From CAUZIZ01 sp965218775 (GTDB taxonomy: Bacteria; Acidobacteriota; UBA6911; RPQK01; JAJDTT01), in assembly GCA_965218775.1 (NCBI GenBank), contig CBDCLS010000005.1, positions 310,001 to 374,000 of the forward strand: DNA of 64,000 nucleotides, written 5' to 3'. Below the pieces are notes generated by a model. The model was given only the letters and a program-made list of their open reading frames with translations. It was not told the origin of the DNA and did no database searches. This document shows, one piece after another, positions 54,211 through 63,911 of the stretch. The stretch's first letter is position 1, and every line of letters begins with the position of its first letter. The position numbers and the translations under genes are program-made.

Positions 54211-55072
54211 ATGTCCCCTAAGCGACTCACCGCGCATAAGGAGCGGAAGGAAATGGAAGCTGCAGGATCGTATGATCAGCACGCATCGCACCGTGACGTT
54301 ACTGCTGAAATCCAGCGTTTGGCCGCGCAGGCGTGCCTAGGTTGGGACAAGGAATCACGCACTTTGTCGTGGTTTGGGTTAGAGGATGGGATGTCAGTGC
54401 TTGAACTGGGAAGTGGGCCAGGTTTTGTCACTGCGCAACTCTTAGACTTGGTACCGAGCAGCCCAGTTACGTGTCTCGAAATGGACGCCGCTTTGCTCAA
54501 GCAGGCCGAGGACTACTTACACGAGAAAGCCAACCATCGTGTCCAATTTGTCGAAGGTTCGGTCATGGATACCCGGTTAGAAGCGAACCAGTTTGAGTTT
54601 GCGTATGCGCGTCTTCTGTTTCAGCATCTACCAGATCCCATCGGTGCGGCAAAAGAGATATGGCGGGTGCTCAAACCGGGCGGCAAGCTGGTCACTAACG
54701 ATATTGATGATGAGCTCTTCGGTCTTCCAGCCGCCTATCCCAGAACTCTCACTCGTGGTTGAGAAATTCGGCCAGGCGCAAGCAGCCCGAGGCGGCAATC
54801 GGCGGATTGGGCGGAGTTTGTGGGGCATGCTTGAGGCTGCCGATTTCTGCAATCTGGATTTGGAAGTCGTAGCAAGTCACAGCGACAACGTCGGCGTCGA
54901 ACCGTTTTTGCAACAGTTAGACCCCGATCGATTGCTGTCACTCGTAAAAGCGGATCTGCTATCAGAACAGGAGTTAGAACAATTTCGTATCTCACGGGCG
55001 ATGTTCTTAGAGTCGCCGGAACTATATATCCTGTGGCTGAGCCTGATGATTTGCGGCGAGAAGCCACAATGA
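54211..55072 (+). pseudogene. SAM-dependent methyltransferase, frameshifted
   Basis: Class I methyltransferase. The first frame has SYDQHASHRDVTAEIQRLA, motif I MSVLELGSGPGFVTAQLL, FVEGSVMDTRLEANQFEFAY and IWRVLKPGGKLVTNDIDDEL then FG. The family continuation VFQPPIPELSLVVEKFGQAQ with ARGGNRRIGR appears in another frame from about 54720. A single lost base near 54717-54722 explains it; the first frame ends at 54762. Codon use is more AT-rich than in the neighbours, suggesting a later acquisition. A start at ATG 54253 is also possible. Confidence 0.8.
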
Positions 55073-55279
55073 ACATGTTGCGAAGGTGTAGGCGGTGCGG
55101 AGTCTCACAGCAAGCGGCGAAGATAAGCTGTGATAGCCGGCACTCGAGTGTCCCATTCGCGCTGAAGACCTACCCGCGGGTATTATACTTACTCTGTCAC
55201 CGAAACGACACAGATACGGCATCGGGACCTTACATATCGGCATGTAAAGGCATGTAAAGTGGAGTTCTGAGGTGCCTCA

Positions 55280-55933
55280 ATGTTCTGGTATGACTGGTCG
55301 CGGCTTCCCCGCAAAGTGGCAGTGCTCCTGGCGGCTGCAACATTGCTTCCGCTGGCTACCCTGCTTTGGTTCGGCTGGTTGGTTCTGAAACAGGACCGGG
55401 CGCTCGAAGAACAGCAGATCCGTCAGCGGGTTGAGAGGGCTGCAGACCTCGCAGTCGTAGCCTTTGAGCGCGCCGTAGCCGCTGCGGAGAAGAACCTAGC
55501 GAACGGTGCTGACAGGTGGCCGGAGGGAGCGGTCGTCGTTACTTTCCAGGGAGATTCGATCCAGGTTCAGCCGCCCGATCGGCTCGCTTATCTCCCCGTC
55601 GCACCCCGACTGCCGGAACCGCCCAAACCCCTCTTTGCTGCCGGCGAGAACCTCGAATTTCGTCAAAGGGACTACTCAGCAGCAGCAGGTTTCTATCGAA
55701 AATTGGCAAAATCTCGGGATCCCGTTACCCGTGCGGGCGCCTTGCTGCGTTTGGCAAGGAGCCTTCGAGCGGGCGGTCAACCGGAGGAAGCACTCCCGGT
55801 TTATGCTGATTTGCTGGAAACGGACAACGTGGCCTTCGACGGGGTTCCGGCCAGTCTGATCGCGCGCCACGCCAGCCATTTCTCAAAGTCTTTTGAGAGA
55901 GATCCTTTAAGAGCAAGCAGAGATAAGAGTTAG
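55280..55933 (+). pseudogene. Sensor histidine kinase, N-terminal half cut by IS
   Basis: Codes for a membrane segment (VAVLLAAATLLPLATLLWFGW with WLV) and the sensory region with a TPR-like stretch (YSAAAGFYRKLAKSRDPVTR). Native sequence ends at 55873 in RHA; the remaining residues to 55933 come from the insertion. Joining codon 55871-55873 to 57843 restores the frame exactly (RHA-RCVLLETL) and gives a 632-aa kinase. The partner half is at 57843-59147. Confidence 0.85.
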
Positions 55934-56052
55934 CAGTGATCTGAGTGAATGGGAATCGCTCGGTCATTGTTGCAAAACTCGGGAAGTCGAGTAACTGTGC
56001 TGGTTCTGACACTATGTGAGAGTGTCAGATAGTTCTGGTATCCTGTCCGTCA

Positions 56053-56391
56053 GTGAAAGGTCGGCCGGATCCACTACTGCAGCGTCGGGGCGCCCTGGCC
56101 CGACTGTTGCCGCGTTTTCGCGAGATGCTGCCGGGCTCCTTGGTCTTTCGCCGCCGCCGTTGCGGCAAAGCCAATTGCATCTGCGCGCAGGGCCGCGCCC
56201 ATTGGCATCGCAGTGCTCAGTTAGTGATCGCTCAACGGGGAGGGGCGGCGAAGACCTATCACGTGCCCCACCACCAGGTGCAGGAAGTACAGAGGCGCTT
56301 GGCGCTGCGGGCCGAGTTGGAAGCTAAGGTTCGGGAGATCTTGCGTTTGAATCTCGAGCGCTGGTTGGCGGAGAAGAAACCGAAGCCGTGA
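56053..56391 (+). CDS. IS accessory protein with Cys motif (DUF6788-like)
   Basis: 112 aa from GTG 56053. It has GSLVFRRRRCGKANCICAQG followed by RAHWHRSAQLVIA, resembling small proteins encoded next to some transposases. The Cys residues suggest a zinc site. Its TGA overlaps the GTG of the transposase (GTGA), so the two are translated together. Confidence 0.65.
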   Translation: MKGRPDPLLQRRGALARLLPRFREMLPGSLVFRRRRCGKANCICAQGRAHWHRSAQLVIAQRGGAAKTYHVPHHQVQEVQRRLALRAELEAKVREILRLNLERWLAEKKPKP

Positions 56392-57623
56392 GCTCCCTCC
56401 GACGGTTGGACGCCTATCTGGAGAAGGTCTTCGACTGGTCGCGACAACTGGAGCGGCTGGAGGATGGCAGACAGGCGCCTCGGGTGCCGCTGACCCAGGT
56501 CTTCGAGGGGGTGTTCTGGGGCACGGTCCTGCAGCAGCAAAGTCTGCACAGCATTGAGGCCGAATGTCGGGAAGGCCTCTTGCGTCGTCGGGTGGGGCCC
56601 TTGAGTGAAAGTACGGTGGGCTATGCTTTGGAGCGGATGGACTTGGAGTCGCTGCGGGCGCTGTCGATCGGGGTGGCACGGCGATTGAAACGCAACGCAG
56701 TGCTGCACTGGGAGACGGCGGGCGGGCAGCTGGCGATGGCAATCGATGGGATCGAACTGTTTCAATCCGAAAGCCGTTGTTGTGCAGACTGCTTGCAGCG
56801 ACACAAGCAACGGGAGGGTCAGCCGGTGGTGGAGTTTCATCACCGGGTGGTGGTCGCTTCGCTGGTGGGCTTTGGCTTTCGTTTCGTGGTGGATCTGGAA
56901 GGCTTACAGCCGGGCGAGAATGAAGTAGGAGCGGGCGAGCGACTCTTGCGACGAATGGTGGGAGAGTTAGGCCGGCGCTTTTTTCAGATTGTCACCGTCG
57001 ATGCGCTTTATACGGTCCCGTCCTTTGTGCAGGCAGTGCGGGAGTTAGGCCTGGAACTAGTCGCCCCGCTCAAGGCCAACCAGCCGGATCTCCTCGAGCA
57101 AGCCCAGCGACGCCTACAGGGGCCTCCGGACACCGTCCTGGAGGGGCCCGGCTCGAAGCGACAGCAGATCTGGGAGGAGCCACGACTTTGGTGGGACAGC
57201 GGGCGCCGCTCCGTGCGGGTGTTGCGGGTCGTGAGCGAGCGGGAAGTCAGCGAACGGATCGCCGGCCACAAGCAGAGCCGCACGATCCGCAGCGAGGCCT
57301 TCTATCTGAGCACTTGTCCCCGGCCCCGCACTCACGCCCACAGTATCGTTCGCTTAGCCGCCGCCCGCTGGGAGTTGGAGACCTCGACGTTTGCTCACCT
57401 GAGTTCGGAGTATGGACTCAAGCATGCTCAGGTGCATAGTGGGAAACCTCGGGCCTTCGTGGCTCAACTGATGATTCGTTTGCTGGCAGCGGCTCTGTTT
57501 ATGATCTTTGTCTGTCGACAAGTCTGGAGTCATTGCCGTCGCCACAAACCCAGCCTCAAGCTGATTGTCCAGCGTTGTTACTGGAACTTAGCCCAGTCTC
57601 CCGAAGCCTGGGCTCCTGGCTGA
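56388..57623 (+). CDS. DDE transposase (IS4/ISAs1-like)
   Basis: 411 aa. Likely catalytic residues: Asp in LAMAIDGIELFQSE, Asp in QIVTVDALYTVPSFVQ and Glu in RWELETSTFAHL. LVAPLKANQPDLLEQAQ and the C-terminal RAFVAQLMIRLLAAALFMIF are typical of this superfamily. The frame is intact, so the element may still be mobile. Confidence 0.85.
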   Translation: MSSLRRLDAYLEKVFDWSRQLERLEDGRQAPRVPLTQVFEGVFWGTVLQQQSLHSIEAECREGLLRRRVGPLSESTVGYALERMDLESLRALSIGVARRLKRNAVLHWETAGGQLAMAIDGIELFQSESRCCADCLQRHKQREGQPVVEFHHRVVVASLVGFGFRFVVDLEGLQPGENEVGAGERLLRRMVGELGRRFFQIVTVDALYTVPSFVQAVRELGLELVAPLKANQPDLLEQAQRRLQGPPDTVLEGPGSKRQQIWEEPRLWWDSGRRSVRVLRVVSEREVSERIAGHKQSRTIRSEAFYLSTCPRPRTHAHSIVRLAAARWELETSTFAHLSSEYGLKHAQVHSGKPRAFVAQLMIRLLAAALFMIFVCRQVWSHCRRHKPSLKLIVQRCYWNLAQSPEAWAPG

Positions 57624-57776
57624 GCCCAGCGCCCTGTTTTTCGATGGCTGCTCCGACTCCGGCTAGGCGAGCCCCGAAAGGGCTCAGGCCCCCGTGTCTC
57701 TTCTCTCCTAAAATCAAGGCCTTCAAGCCTTCCACAATTCACTCCACCTTCCTCCCTCCTTGATTCCTATCCCCAA

Positions 57777-59147
57777 TTGCTGCCTTTTCAGTCCTTTTGG
57801 CACCGACCCTATTCCGGTTTGAGAAACCGCTGGCGCCACGCCCGCTGTGTCCTTTTGGAGACCCTGCTGCAGACCGACAGCCTACAAGTCGAAGCCCAGG
57901 CTCTGGAAAAGGACTTCCGGCGCGGCCGCTGGGGACTTTCTCGTCCCGTTACCGAACTCTACCAGCGGGATTTTGCTCGGTGGGGAGTCAGTTCCTCTCC
58001 CCTTCAGCCGGATCGAGAGCTTCTGGCCGAGTCGTTGGAGATGCTTTGGCAAAGGTGGTCTGCGGCTGGGTTGACTGGATCCGGACGGGAATTGATCGTC
58101 AAGGAAGGTGGAGAGGTGGTGGCGTGCTGGATCCCGTCGGAGGACGGTGTCTCAGCGCTTCTCGCAACGAGGCGGTTTGTTGAAACCGAGTGGCTGGAGG
58201 CGATTTCGCCTGTACTGTGGGAGCAAGGGGTCGACCTGGCTCTGCATGGTACCGTGCCCGTCAATGCCGGCGCTGCGCTCCGGCGGGCCGGTGAGACAGG
58301 ACTGCCCTGGTCAGTCATTGTCACGAGTCTGGATCCGCCGCTGGAACGCAGCCAATACGAGTTCCGCCGCCGGCTTCTGATGACCGGCTTCGTCATCCTT
58401 GTTCTCCTGGCCTCGCTGACTAGTTACTTGATCTTTCGGGCGCTGAGCCGGGAAGCGGCACTTGCGCGCCTCCAGACCGACTTCGTTGCGGCCGTGTCTC
58501 ACGAGTTTCGTACCCCTCTGACCTCACTCCGTCAGTTCACGGACATGCTGCAAGTACACGCGAACCTCAGTCAGGAACGACGCGAACTTTGCTATGAAGC
58601 TCAGGACAGAGCGACGACACGGCTGACACGGCTGGTCGAGTCACTACTCGACTTTGGACGCATGGAAGGAGGCGCTCCGCCCTATCGGTTTCGGGTCCAC
58701 AACTGTGGGGAACTGGTGCAGAACGTAGTCGACGAGTTCCGCCAGGAACCGGCCTCGGCGGAATTCCAAATCCGGGTCACCCAGAACGGTTCGGCAGAGG
58801 TCAACGCCGATGCGGAAGCCCTTGGACGGGCGATCTGGAACCTCCTAGATAATGCCGTGAAGTACTCGGGCGAGAGTCGCGAAGTCGATGTCGAACTGGA
58901 TCGCCGGGGACGTGAGATCGCGATCTTGGTCCGAGACCGCGGCCTTGGAATCCCGCCAGTAGAGCAGGAGTCTAATTTCCACAAGTTCCGCCGAGGTGAA
59001 GAGGCCTTGAGACTGGGTATCAGGGGTACGGGAATTGGACTTGCCATGGTGGAGCACATTGTCAAGGCTCACACCGGGCGCCTCGAACTGCGAAGCGAGC
59101 CTGGGCAGGGCAGCACCTTCAGTCTGATACTGCCTGTCAGGGAGTGA
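57777..59147 (+). pseudogene. Sensor histidine kinase, C-terminal half with complete kinase core
   Basis: Native codons start at 57843 (RCVLLETLLQTDSLQVEAQA); the first residues derive from the IS end. Contains a membrane segment (LLMTGFVILVLLASLTSYLI), the H-box DFVAAVSHEFRTPLTSLRQF, N-box NLLDNAVKYS and G-boxes VRDRGLGIP and GIRGTGIGLAMVEH. The kinase core could still be made as a shortened protein if translation starts here. The response regulator gene follows four bases after the stop, so expression of the pair may now depend on the IS. Confidence 0.85.
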
Positions 59148-59151
59148 ATCG

Positions 59152-59829
59152 ATGGCACGAATACTGATTGTCGAAGACGAACCGGACATTGCGCTGGGCC
59201 TGGAAATGGATCTGCGCGAAGAAGGCTATGAAGTGGAAATAGTGAACGACGGAGTAGAGGCGGTCCAACGAGGTAAGCAGCCTGGCTGGGACCTGATCCT
59301 GCTTGACGTCATGCTTCCGCGTCGAGACGGTTTCGATGTCTGCCGGGACCTGCGCCGCGCGAAAATAGGGACTCCAATTCTGATGCTGACCGCCAAGGTC
59401 CAGGAAGCGGAGAAGGTGATGGGACTTGACCTCGGTGCAGACGACTATGTCACCAAGCCTTTCAGTCCCAGGGAACTGCAAGCGCGAATTCGCGCCTTGC
59501 TGCGTAGAACGGCCCCGGAAGAGGTTGAAGGGGTCCAACACTTCGGAGAATGCGAAGTGGATCTGGACCGCGCTGAGGTACGAAACCTTGGAAAGCGCAA
59601 CGACTTGACCGCTATCGAACTAAAAATGCTGCGGTTGTTCCTGAAGAACCCGGGACGCGTCCTGTCTCGAGAGCAGGTCATTGACGAGGTCTGGGGAACC
59701 GGTGTTTTCGTGACCGACCGTGTGGTGGACACACACGTCGTTCGGCTCCGCCGGAAAGTTGAGCCGGAGCCGGCCAAGCCACGGCACATAATCAGTGTAA
59801 GAGGGCTCGGCTACCGATTTGAATCATGA
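59152..59829 (+). CDS. OmpR/PhoB-family response regulator
   Basis: 225 aa. Receiver domain with acidic pocket VEDEPD, phospho-acceptor D52 in DLILLDVMLP, Thr in LMLTAKVQ and K102 in YVTKPFSPREL. Winged-helix DNA-binding domain from about 130: LTAIELKMLRLFLKNPGRVL, then SREQVIDEVWG and VVDTHVVRLRRKVE. It is the partner of the interrupted kinase just upstream. The PD40 propeller gene starts 77 bp downstream and may be a target or co-transcribed. Confidence 0.92.
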   Translation: MARILIVEDEPDIALGLEMDLREEGYEVEIVNDGVEAVQRGKQPGWDLILLDVMLPRRDGFDVCRDLRRAKIGTPILMLTAKVQEAEKVMGLDLGADDYVTKPFSPRELQARIRALLRRTAPEEVEGVQHFGECEVDLDRAEVRNLGKRNDLTAIELKMLRLFLKNPGRVLSREQVIDEVWGTGVFVTDRVVDTHVVRLRRKVEPEPAKPRHIISVRGLGYRFES

Positions 59830-59906
59830 TCGACACAGACTCAACACAAGACCGGCATATTGCTCTCACAATTGAGCGGTAGATTGGCTGCATGGAGGTA
59901 ATTTCG

Positions 59907-61967
59907 ATGCGAAAAACAATTCTACCCTTCCTAGTGTTGGCCGCCCTGCTGGGGGCCGAGAGTCTTGGACAACAGAGCAATCAGCTCGAGGTGGACCTGC
60001 AGGCAGCCATCCGCAAGGAAACCGTGGAAGGCGAACTGAAGAGTGCAATCGAGCAATACGAGAAGATTGCTGAAAGCAGCGATCGTGCCATCGCCGCCAA
60101 AGCACTCATCCGGATGGCCGGATGCTATGAAAAGCTGGGAGAGACCGAGTCGCGAACGATCTACGAGCGAGTCCTTCGCGATTATTCGGACCAGGAGGAT
60201 CAGGCCGCCGTGGCCCGTGCGTGGCTCGACAGCACCAATCCAGCTGTGCGCTTGAAAGGTGACCGGGTGGTTTGGGCCGGCGCTGAAGTGTTCGGTTGGG
60301 GCACAGTGTCACCCGACGGCCGATTTTTCTCAGACACCGATTGGAACACTTCAGGCGCCCTTATGCTTTACGATCTGGTCTCTCGCACGGAGAGGTCCCT
60401 TACGGAAGGGTGGGACGGACCAGGGAATGCCATGTCATCGGCGTTTTCCCCGGATGGTAAGCAGATCGCTTACGGTTGGAAAAATTCTGAGCCGAGACGG
60501 TGCGAAATACGGATCGTGAATATTGGGGAGCCGGGTCTCCCCAAAGTCCGGCTAATACACAAGAATGAAGATTCACGCTTCCTGAGTGTAACCGACTGGT
60601 CATCCGATGGGAAATGGCTTGCGGTCCGTTTACAGCGGAGAGATAACACCGGACAGATCGCGGTATTCGGGCTACAGGACGGTTCGCTGCGGGTTCTGAA
60701 GTCTGTGGACTGGCGTGGGCCCGCAAAGATCTTCTTCTCACCGGACGCCAGGTATGTGGCCTACGATCTCCCGGCCAGCGATGAGGAGTCCCAGCGCGAT
60801 GTGTTTGTCATGGCGGTGGACGGCAGTCGGGAAACGAGAGCAGTGGAGCATCCGGCACACGACCGTTTGATGGGTTGGTCGACCGATGGCCGCCAGTTGC
60901 TTTTCGCAAGCGACCGAACGGGCTCGATGGGATTGTGGGCGGTGCCCGCCTCAGACGGAAGACCGCAGGCTGCGCCTAATCTACTCAAGCCAGATATCGG
61001 TTCCGTAGATTCTGTAGGTTTGACTGCTGGGGGTGCTCTGCACGTTACGAAGGATGCCAGTACTGAGAGTCTCCAAGTGGCTCCGATCGATCTGAATTCC
61101 GGGAAGCTGACCGGTGCTCCAGTTGTCCAAGGCTACCGAAGTAAGCGTCCAGACTGGTCCCCTGATGGGAAACATCTCGCCTTCCGCTCTACAGGGTCGA
61201 GTAGAGAAGCGATACTTTCGGTTCGATCAACCGAGACGGGAGAGGTTCGTGAGTTGCGGCCGCCGCTTAACTATTTCAATGAGCCTCGCTGGATGCCCGA
61301 TGGCCGATCGTTGATGACTTGGGGGAGAGACTTCAAGGGTCGCGACGCTATCTACCGAATTGATGCGGAAACCGGCGCGACTTCTGTCGTGACAGCTAGT
61401 GGCATATGTCGCGTCCAGGTGTCCCCGGATGGCAGGAAGTTGTACTACGTGACTCCTCTAGGCGAGCCTAGTCGGAAGATGGAGCTGAATCTCGAATCTG
61501 GGGAAAAGCGAGTGGTCTTCCAGGCTAATGGCCAATATGGAAGTCTTGAGCTTTCCCCGGATGGCCGCTATCTTGCCACCATCAAGCAGGACTCCGAGGA
61601 GGATACATCGTCGGTAGTTCTGATATCCGTTGCCGATGGCCAGGAAAGACACCTGCTCACCGTAAGCTCCCCAGAGCTTTTCGCAGCTTACGGCACTATG
61701 TCGTGGACTCCCAACGGCGAGGCCTTGATCGTCGAAAAGAATAGGCAAAATGAGGGAGCTCCTTACGGATCTCAAGGACCAAAGGAACTGTGGCTCATTC
61801 CGGTCAACGAAGGCGAAGCCCGAAGACTTGACATCGATATCGATGACTGGAATGCCGAAATTCGCCTGCACCCGGACGGTGACCAGATAGCCTTCTTCAC
61901 TGGTAAAGACTCAAGAGAGCTATGGGCGCTGGAGAACTTCCTGCCTGAGCTCAGCTCTACGGATTGA
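59907..61967 (+). CDS. Exported TolB-like PD40 beta-propeller protein with TPR segment
   Basis: 686 aa from ATG 59907; GGAGGT at 59895-59900 is its ribosome site, so the upstream ATG 59892 is not the start. Signal ILPFLVLAALLGAESLGQ. Residues about 20-100 form a helical TPR-like part (SAIEQYEKIAESSDRAIAAK). From about 125 to the end come repeated PD40 blades: VSPDGRFFSDTDW, FSPDGKQIAYGW, WSSDGKWLAVRL, WSPDGKHLAF and LSPDGRYLAT. Such proteins are usually periplasmic scaffolds or sensors. Gene order kinase-regulator-PD40 recurs in Acidobacteriota as I recall it. Confidence 0.82.
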   Translation: MRKTILPFLVLAALLGAESLGQQSNQLEVDLQAAIRKETVEGELKSAIEQYEKIAESSDRAIAAKALIRMAGCYEKLGETESRTIYERVLRDYSDQEDQAAVARAWLDSTNPAVRLKGDRVVWAGAEVFGWGTVSPDGRFFSDTDWNTSGALMLYDLVSRTERSLTEGWDGPGNAMSSAFSPDGKQIAYGWKNSEPRRCEIRIVNIGEPGLPKVRLIHKNEDSRFLSVTDWSSDGKWLAVRLQRRDNTGQIAVFGLQDGSLRVLKSVDWRGPAKIFFSPDARYVAYDLPASDEESQRDVFVMAVDGSRETRAVEHPAHDRLMGWSTDGRQLLFASDRTGSMGLWAVPASDGRPQAAPNLLKPDIGSVDSVGLTAGGALHVTKDASTESLQVAPIDLNSGKLTGAPVVQGYRSKRPDWSPDGKHLAFRSTGSSREAILSVRSTETGEVRELRPPLNYFNEPRWMPDGRSLMTWGRDFKGRDAIYRIDAETGATSVVTASGICRVQVSPDGRKLYYVTPLGEPSRKMELNLESGEKRVVFQANGQYGSLELSPDGRYLATIKQDSEEDTSSVVLISVADGQERHLLTVSSPELFAAYGTMSWTPNGEALIVEKNRQNEGAPYGSQGPKELWLIPVNEGEARRLDIDIDDWNAEIRLHPDGDQIAFFTGKDSRELWALENFLPELSSTD

Positions 61968-62349
61968 CTGCTAGAAGGTCAAAAGAAGCACTCCTTTCAC
62001 TCAAGGCCGAGGTTAAGGACCGTGGACGGTCTATGGGATGCCCAAATCGCTCTCCGCTTTTTTGACCAGTTCGTTGAGCAGTTATTCGCCGTATTGATTT
62101 GGTTCTTGGCGGGCTTGGGCTGCCTAGGAATTGTCGTTTCCCTTCTGCTCCTATCTCTATCTCAGGGGGCCTCCCCTTGCGGCCATCAACGGACGCGCGG
62201 CTTGGCTCCAAAGTCTGGCCTCTCTGAACCGGTCTCAGAGGTTTCACCAATACCTAGGAACGAGCGGCAAAGAAAGTCAGCATAACGCATCCGATCCTCG
62301 GTAACGGTGTCCTCAGAACTTTGACTCTCTTGGACCTCGGAGGCTAAAG
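61968..62349. other. Intergenic region with one possible small ORF
   Basis: The GTG-started frame 62022-62285 encodes one hydrophobic segment (LFAVLIWFLAGLGCLGIVVS) with an unstructured polar tail. No ribosome site and no family known to me. Nothing else stands out. Confidence 0.25.
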
Positions 62350-63384
62350 ATGAGCGATCACCTCAATTTGCGAACCCTACGCGCGGGAGTGACTGTGGTG
62401 CTCGCCAGCATCGTCCCTTTTCTGGCGAGCTCGCCGATCTCCGAGGAGCTCTGGCGGCCCAAAATTCCCCTGGGACTCGACCTCTATCTGCCCGTGCCTG
62501 AAGACAATCCTCTCACGAGAGAGAAGGTGGAGTTAGGACGCAAGCTCTTTTTCGACCCCCTCCTTTCTCGGGACCAGACGCTCTCTTGTGCCGGCTGCCA
62601 CGATCCCGAGCGGGCATTCACCGATGGGCGGGCAATCAGCGAAGGCGTCTTTGAGAGAAAAGGTACTCGGAGTGTGCCCACGCTTGTCAATCGCGGCTAC
62701 GGGCGTGCCTTCTTCTGGGATGGCCGCATCTCGAGCCTGGAAGAGCAGGTGCTTCAACCCATTCAGGACTCCAAGGAGATGGATATGACTCTCGAGGAAA
62801 TCCTGACAAGATTGAAGAAAGAGGAAGATTACCGCCAAGGGTTTCGGGAAGCTTTCCGAACCGAGGCCAACTCCGAGGGCATAGCCAAGGCCCTGGCCAG
62901 CTATGTTCGCACCCTTTTGTCGGGTCATTCGCGCTTTGATCGTTACGTCAATGGCGAGCGTGAGGCCTTATCGGAGGACGCCCGCCAGGGGCTTGAAATC
63001 TTTCGAGGCAAGGGAAACTGCACGGCCTGCCACGTAGGCCCCAACTTCACCGACGAGAGATTCCACAACACGGGGGTGGCCTGGAAAAACGGCCGGTTCA
63101 TGGATTCTGGACGGTTCCTGGTGACCGGCCAAGAAAAAGATCAGGGCGCCTTCAAAACCCCCACTCTGCGCGAGATCGCCCGCACCTCTCCTTACATGCA
63201 CGACGGCAGCCTCAAGAGCCTCAAGGATGTCATCAAGTTCTACGATCGTGGCGGCAGCCCCAATCCCTCGCTCGACCCGGACTTAAAACCTCTCCGTCTT
63301 ACTCAACGGGAAAAATGGGCGCTGAAAACTTTTCTGAAGAGCCTAAGTGGTCACATTCGCGAAGGCGAAGGGGAAAAGGATTAG
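62350..63384 (+). CDS. Di-haem cytochrome c peroxidase (CcpA/MauG type)
   Basis: 344 aa, exported (hydrophobic start VTVVLASIVPFLASSPIS). Two c-type haem sites: C80-A-G-C-H84 in LSCAGCHDPERAFTDG and C224-T-A-C-H228 in GNCTACHVGPNFTDERFHN. FFWDGRISSLEEQVLQPI and APYMHDGSL-type TSPYMHDGSLKSLKDVI are family motifs. Periplasmic reduction of hydrogen peroxide or MauG-like oxidation. With YaaA and the OsmC-family protein it adds to the peroxide-defence genes in the window. Confidence 0.9.
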   Translation: MSDHLNLRTLRAGVTVVLASIVPFLASSPISEELWRPKIPLGLDLYLPVPEDNPLTREKVELGRKLFFDPLLSRDQTLSCAGCHDPERAFTDGRAISEGVFERKGTRSVPTLVNRGYGRAFFWDGRISSLEEQVLQPIQDSKEMDMTLEEILTRLKKEEDYRQGFREAFRTEANSEGIAKALASYVRTLLSGHSRFDRYVNGEREALSEDARQGLEIFRGKGNCTACHVGPNFTDERFHNTGVAWKNGRFMDSGRFLVTGQEKDQGAFKTPTLREIARTSPYMHDGSLKSLKDVIKFYDRGGSPNPSLDPDLKPLRLTQREKWALKTFLKSLSGHIREGEGEKD

Positions 63385-63446
63385 ACGCGAGCGCAAGGGC
63401 CCAGAAAGACCCGAAATGAGGTGGGCTGATCGAGGAGGAGCTTGCA

Positions 63447-63911
63447 ATGCATTGGATTTCAAGAATTGCTTATCTGGGAACCTTTTTAGGAGTGTTGTTC
63501 TTAAATAATTCTTTTGCACAGGTATCTATTACCAATGTTGGCCTCGCTCCTGAAACAGCTGGCTTCGACTTCTTTGACGCGCAGGGGAACCTCGTGGCCT
63601 TTCTTGTTCTCGAGGGTGGAACGGACTTGAACGGAGATGGAGACGGGGACGATTTTGTGCTTCACGTCTTCGATGCATCGAGTGGGACGACTACCAATGT
63701 CGGCCTGGATTCGAACAACCCTCAATTGCAGGGGAACCTCGTGGCCTTTTCTAGCGGTGAGCGACAGGGGATAGGAGGTATACGCAGCAGGCCTGTGCGC
63801 TTGACTGGCAAGGTGATCCTGGCGGATGGCCCGAGACCCTCTCGTGGACCCCGAAAAGCCGTACTTCGACAGATGTGTGGTATGAAATCCGAGATAACTG
63901 ACTGTTCATGA
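63447..63911 (+). CDS. Secreted propeller-repeat protein, truncated
   Basis: 154 aa, signal peptide ISRIAYLGTFLGVLFLNNSF then AQ. A repeat unit GNLVAFLVLEGGTDLNGDGD followed by DDFVLHVFDASSGTTTNVGL appears once complete, and the second unit breaks off after GNLVAFSSGE. DLNGDGDGDD looks calcium-binding. Family members have many such repeats, so the tail after about residue 105 is probably out-of-frame debris. Confidence 0.6.
   Translation: MHWISRIAYLGTFLGVLFLNNSFAQVSITNVGLAPETAGFDFFDAQGNLVAFLVLEGGTDLNGDGDGDDFVLHVFDASSGTTTNVGLDSNNPQLQGNLVAFSSGERQGIGGIRSRPVRLTGKVILADGPRPSRGPRKAVLRQMCGMKSEITDCS

Larger units (their letters stand above)
55874..57832 (+). mobile_element. 1959-bp insertion sequence with 10-bp target duplication
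   Basis: GCGCCACGCC stands at 55864-55873 and 57833-57842. Ends share inverted AGCnnTTTCTCAAA. Inside are a small Cys-containing accessory ORF and a DDE transposase overlapping by four bases. The interior is GC-rich, unlike the methyltransferase region before it. The IS family is uncertain (IS4/ISAs1-like). Confidence 0.88.
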
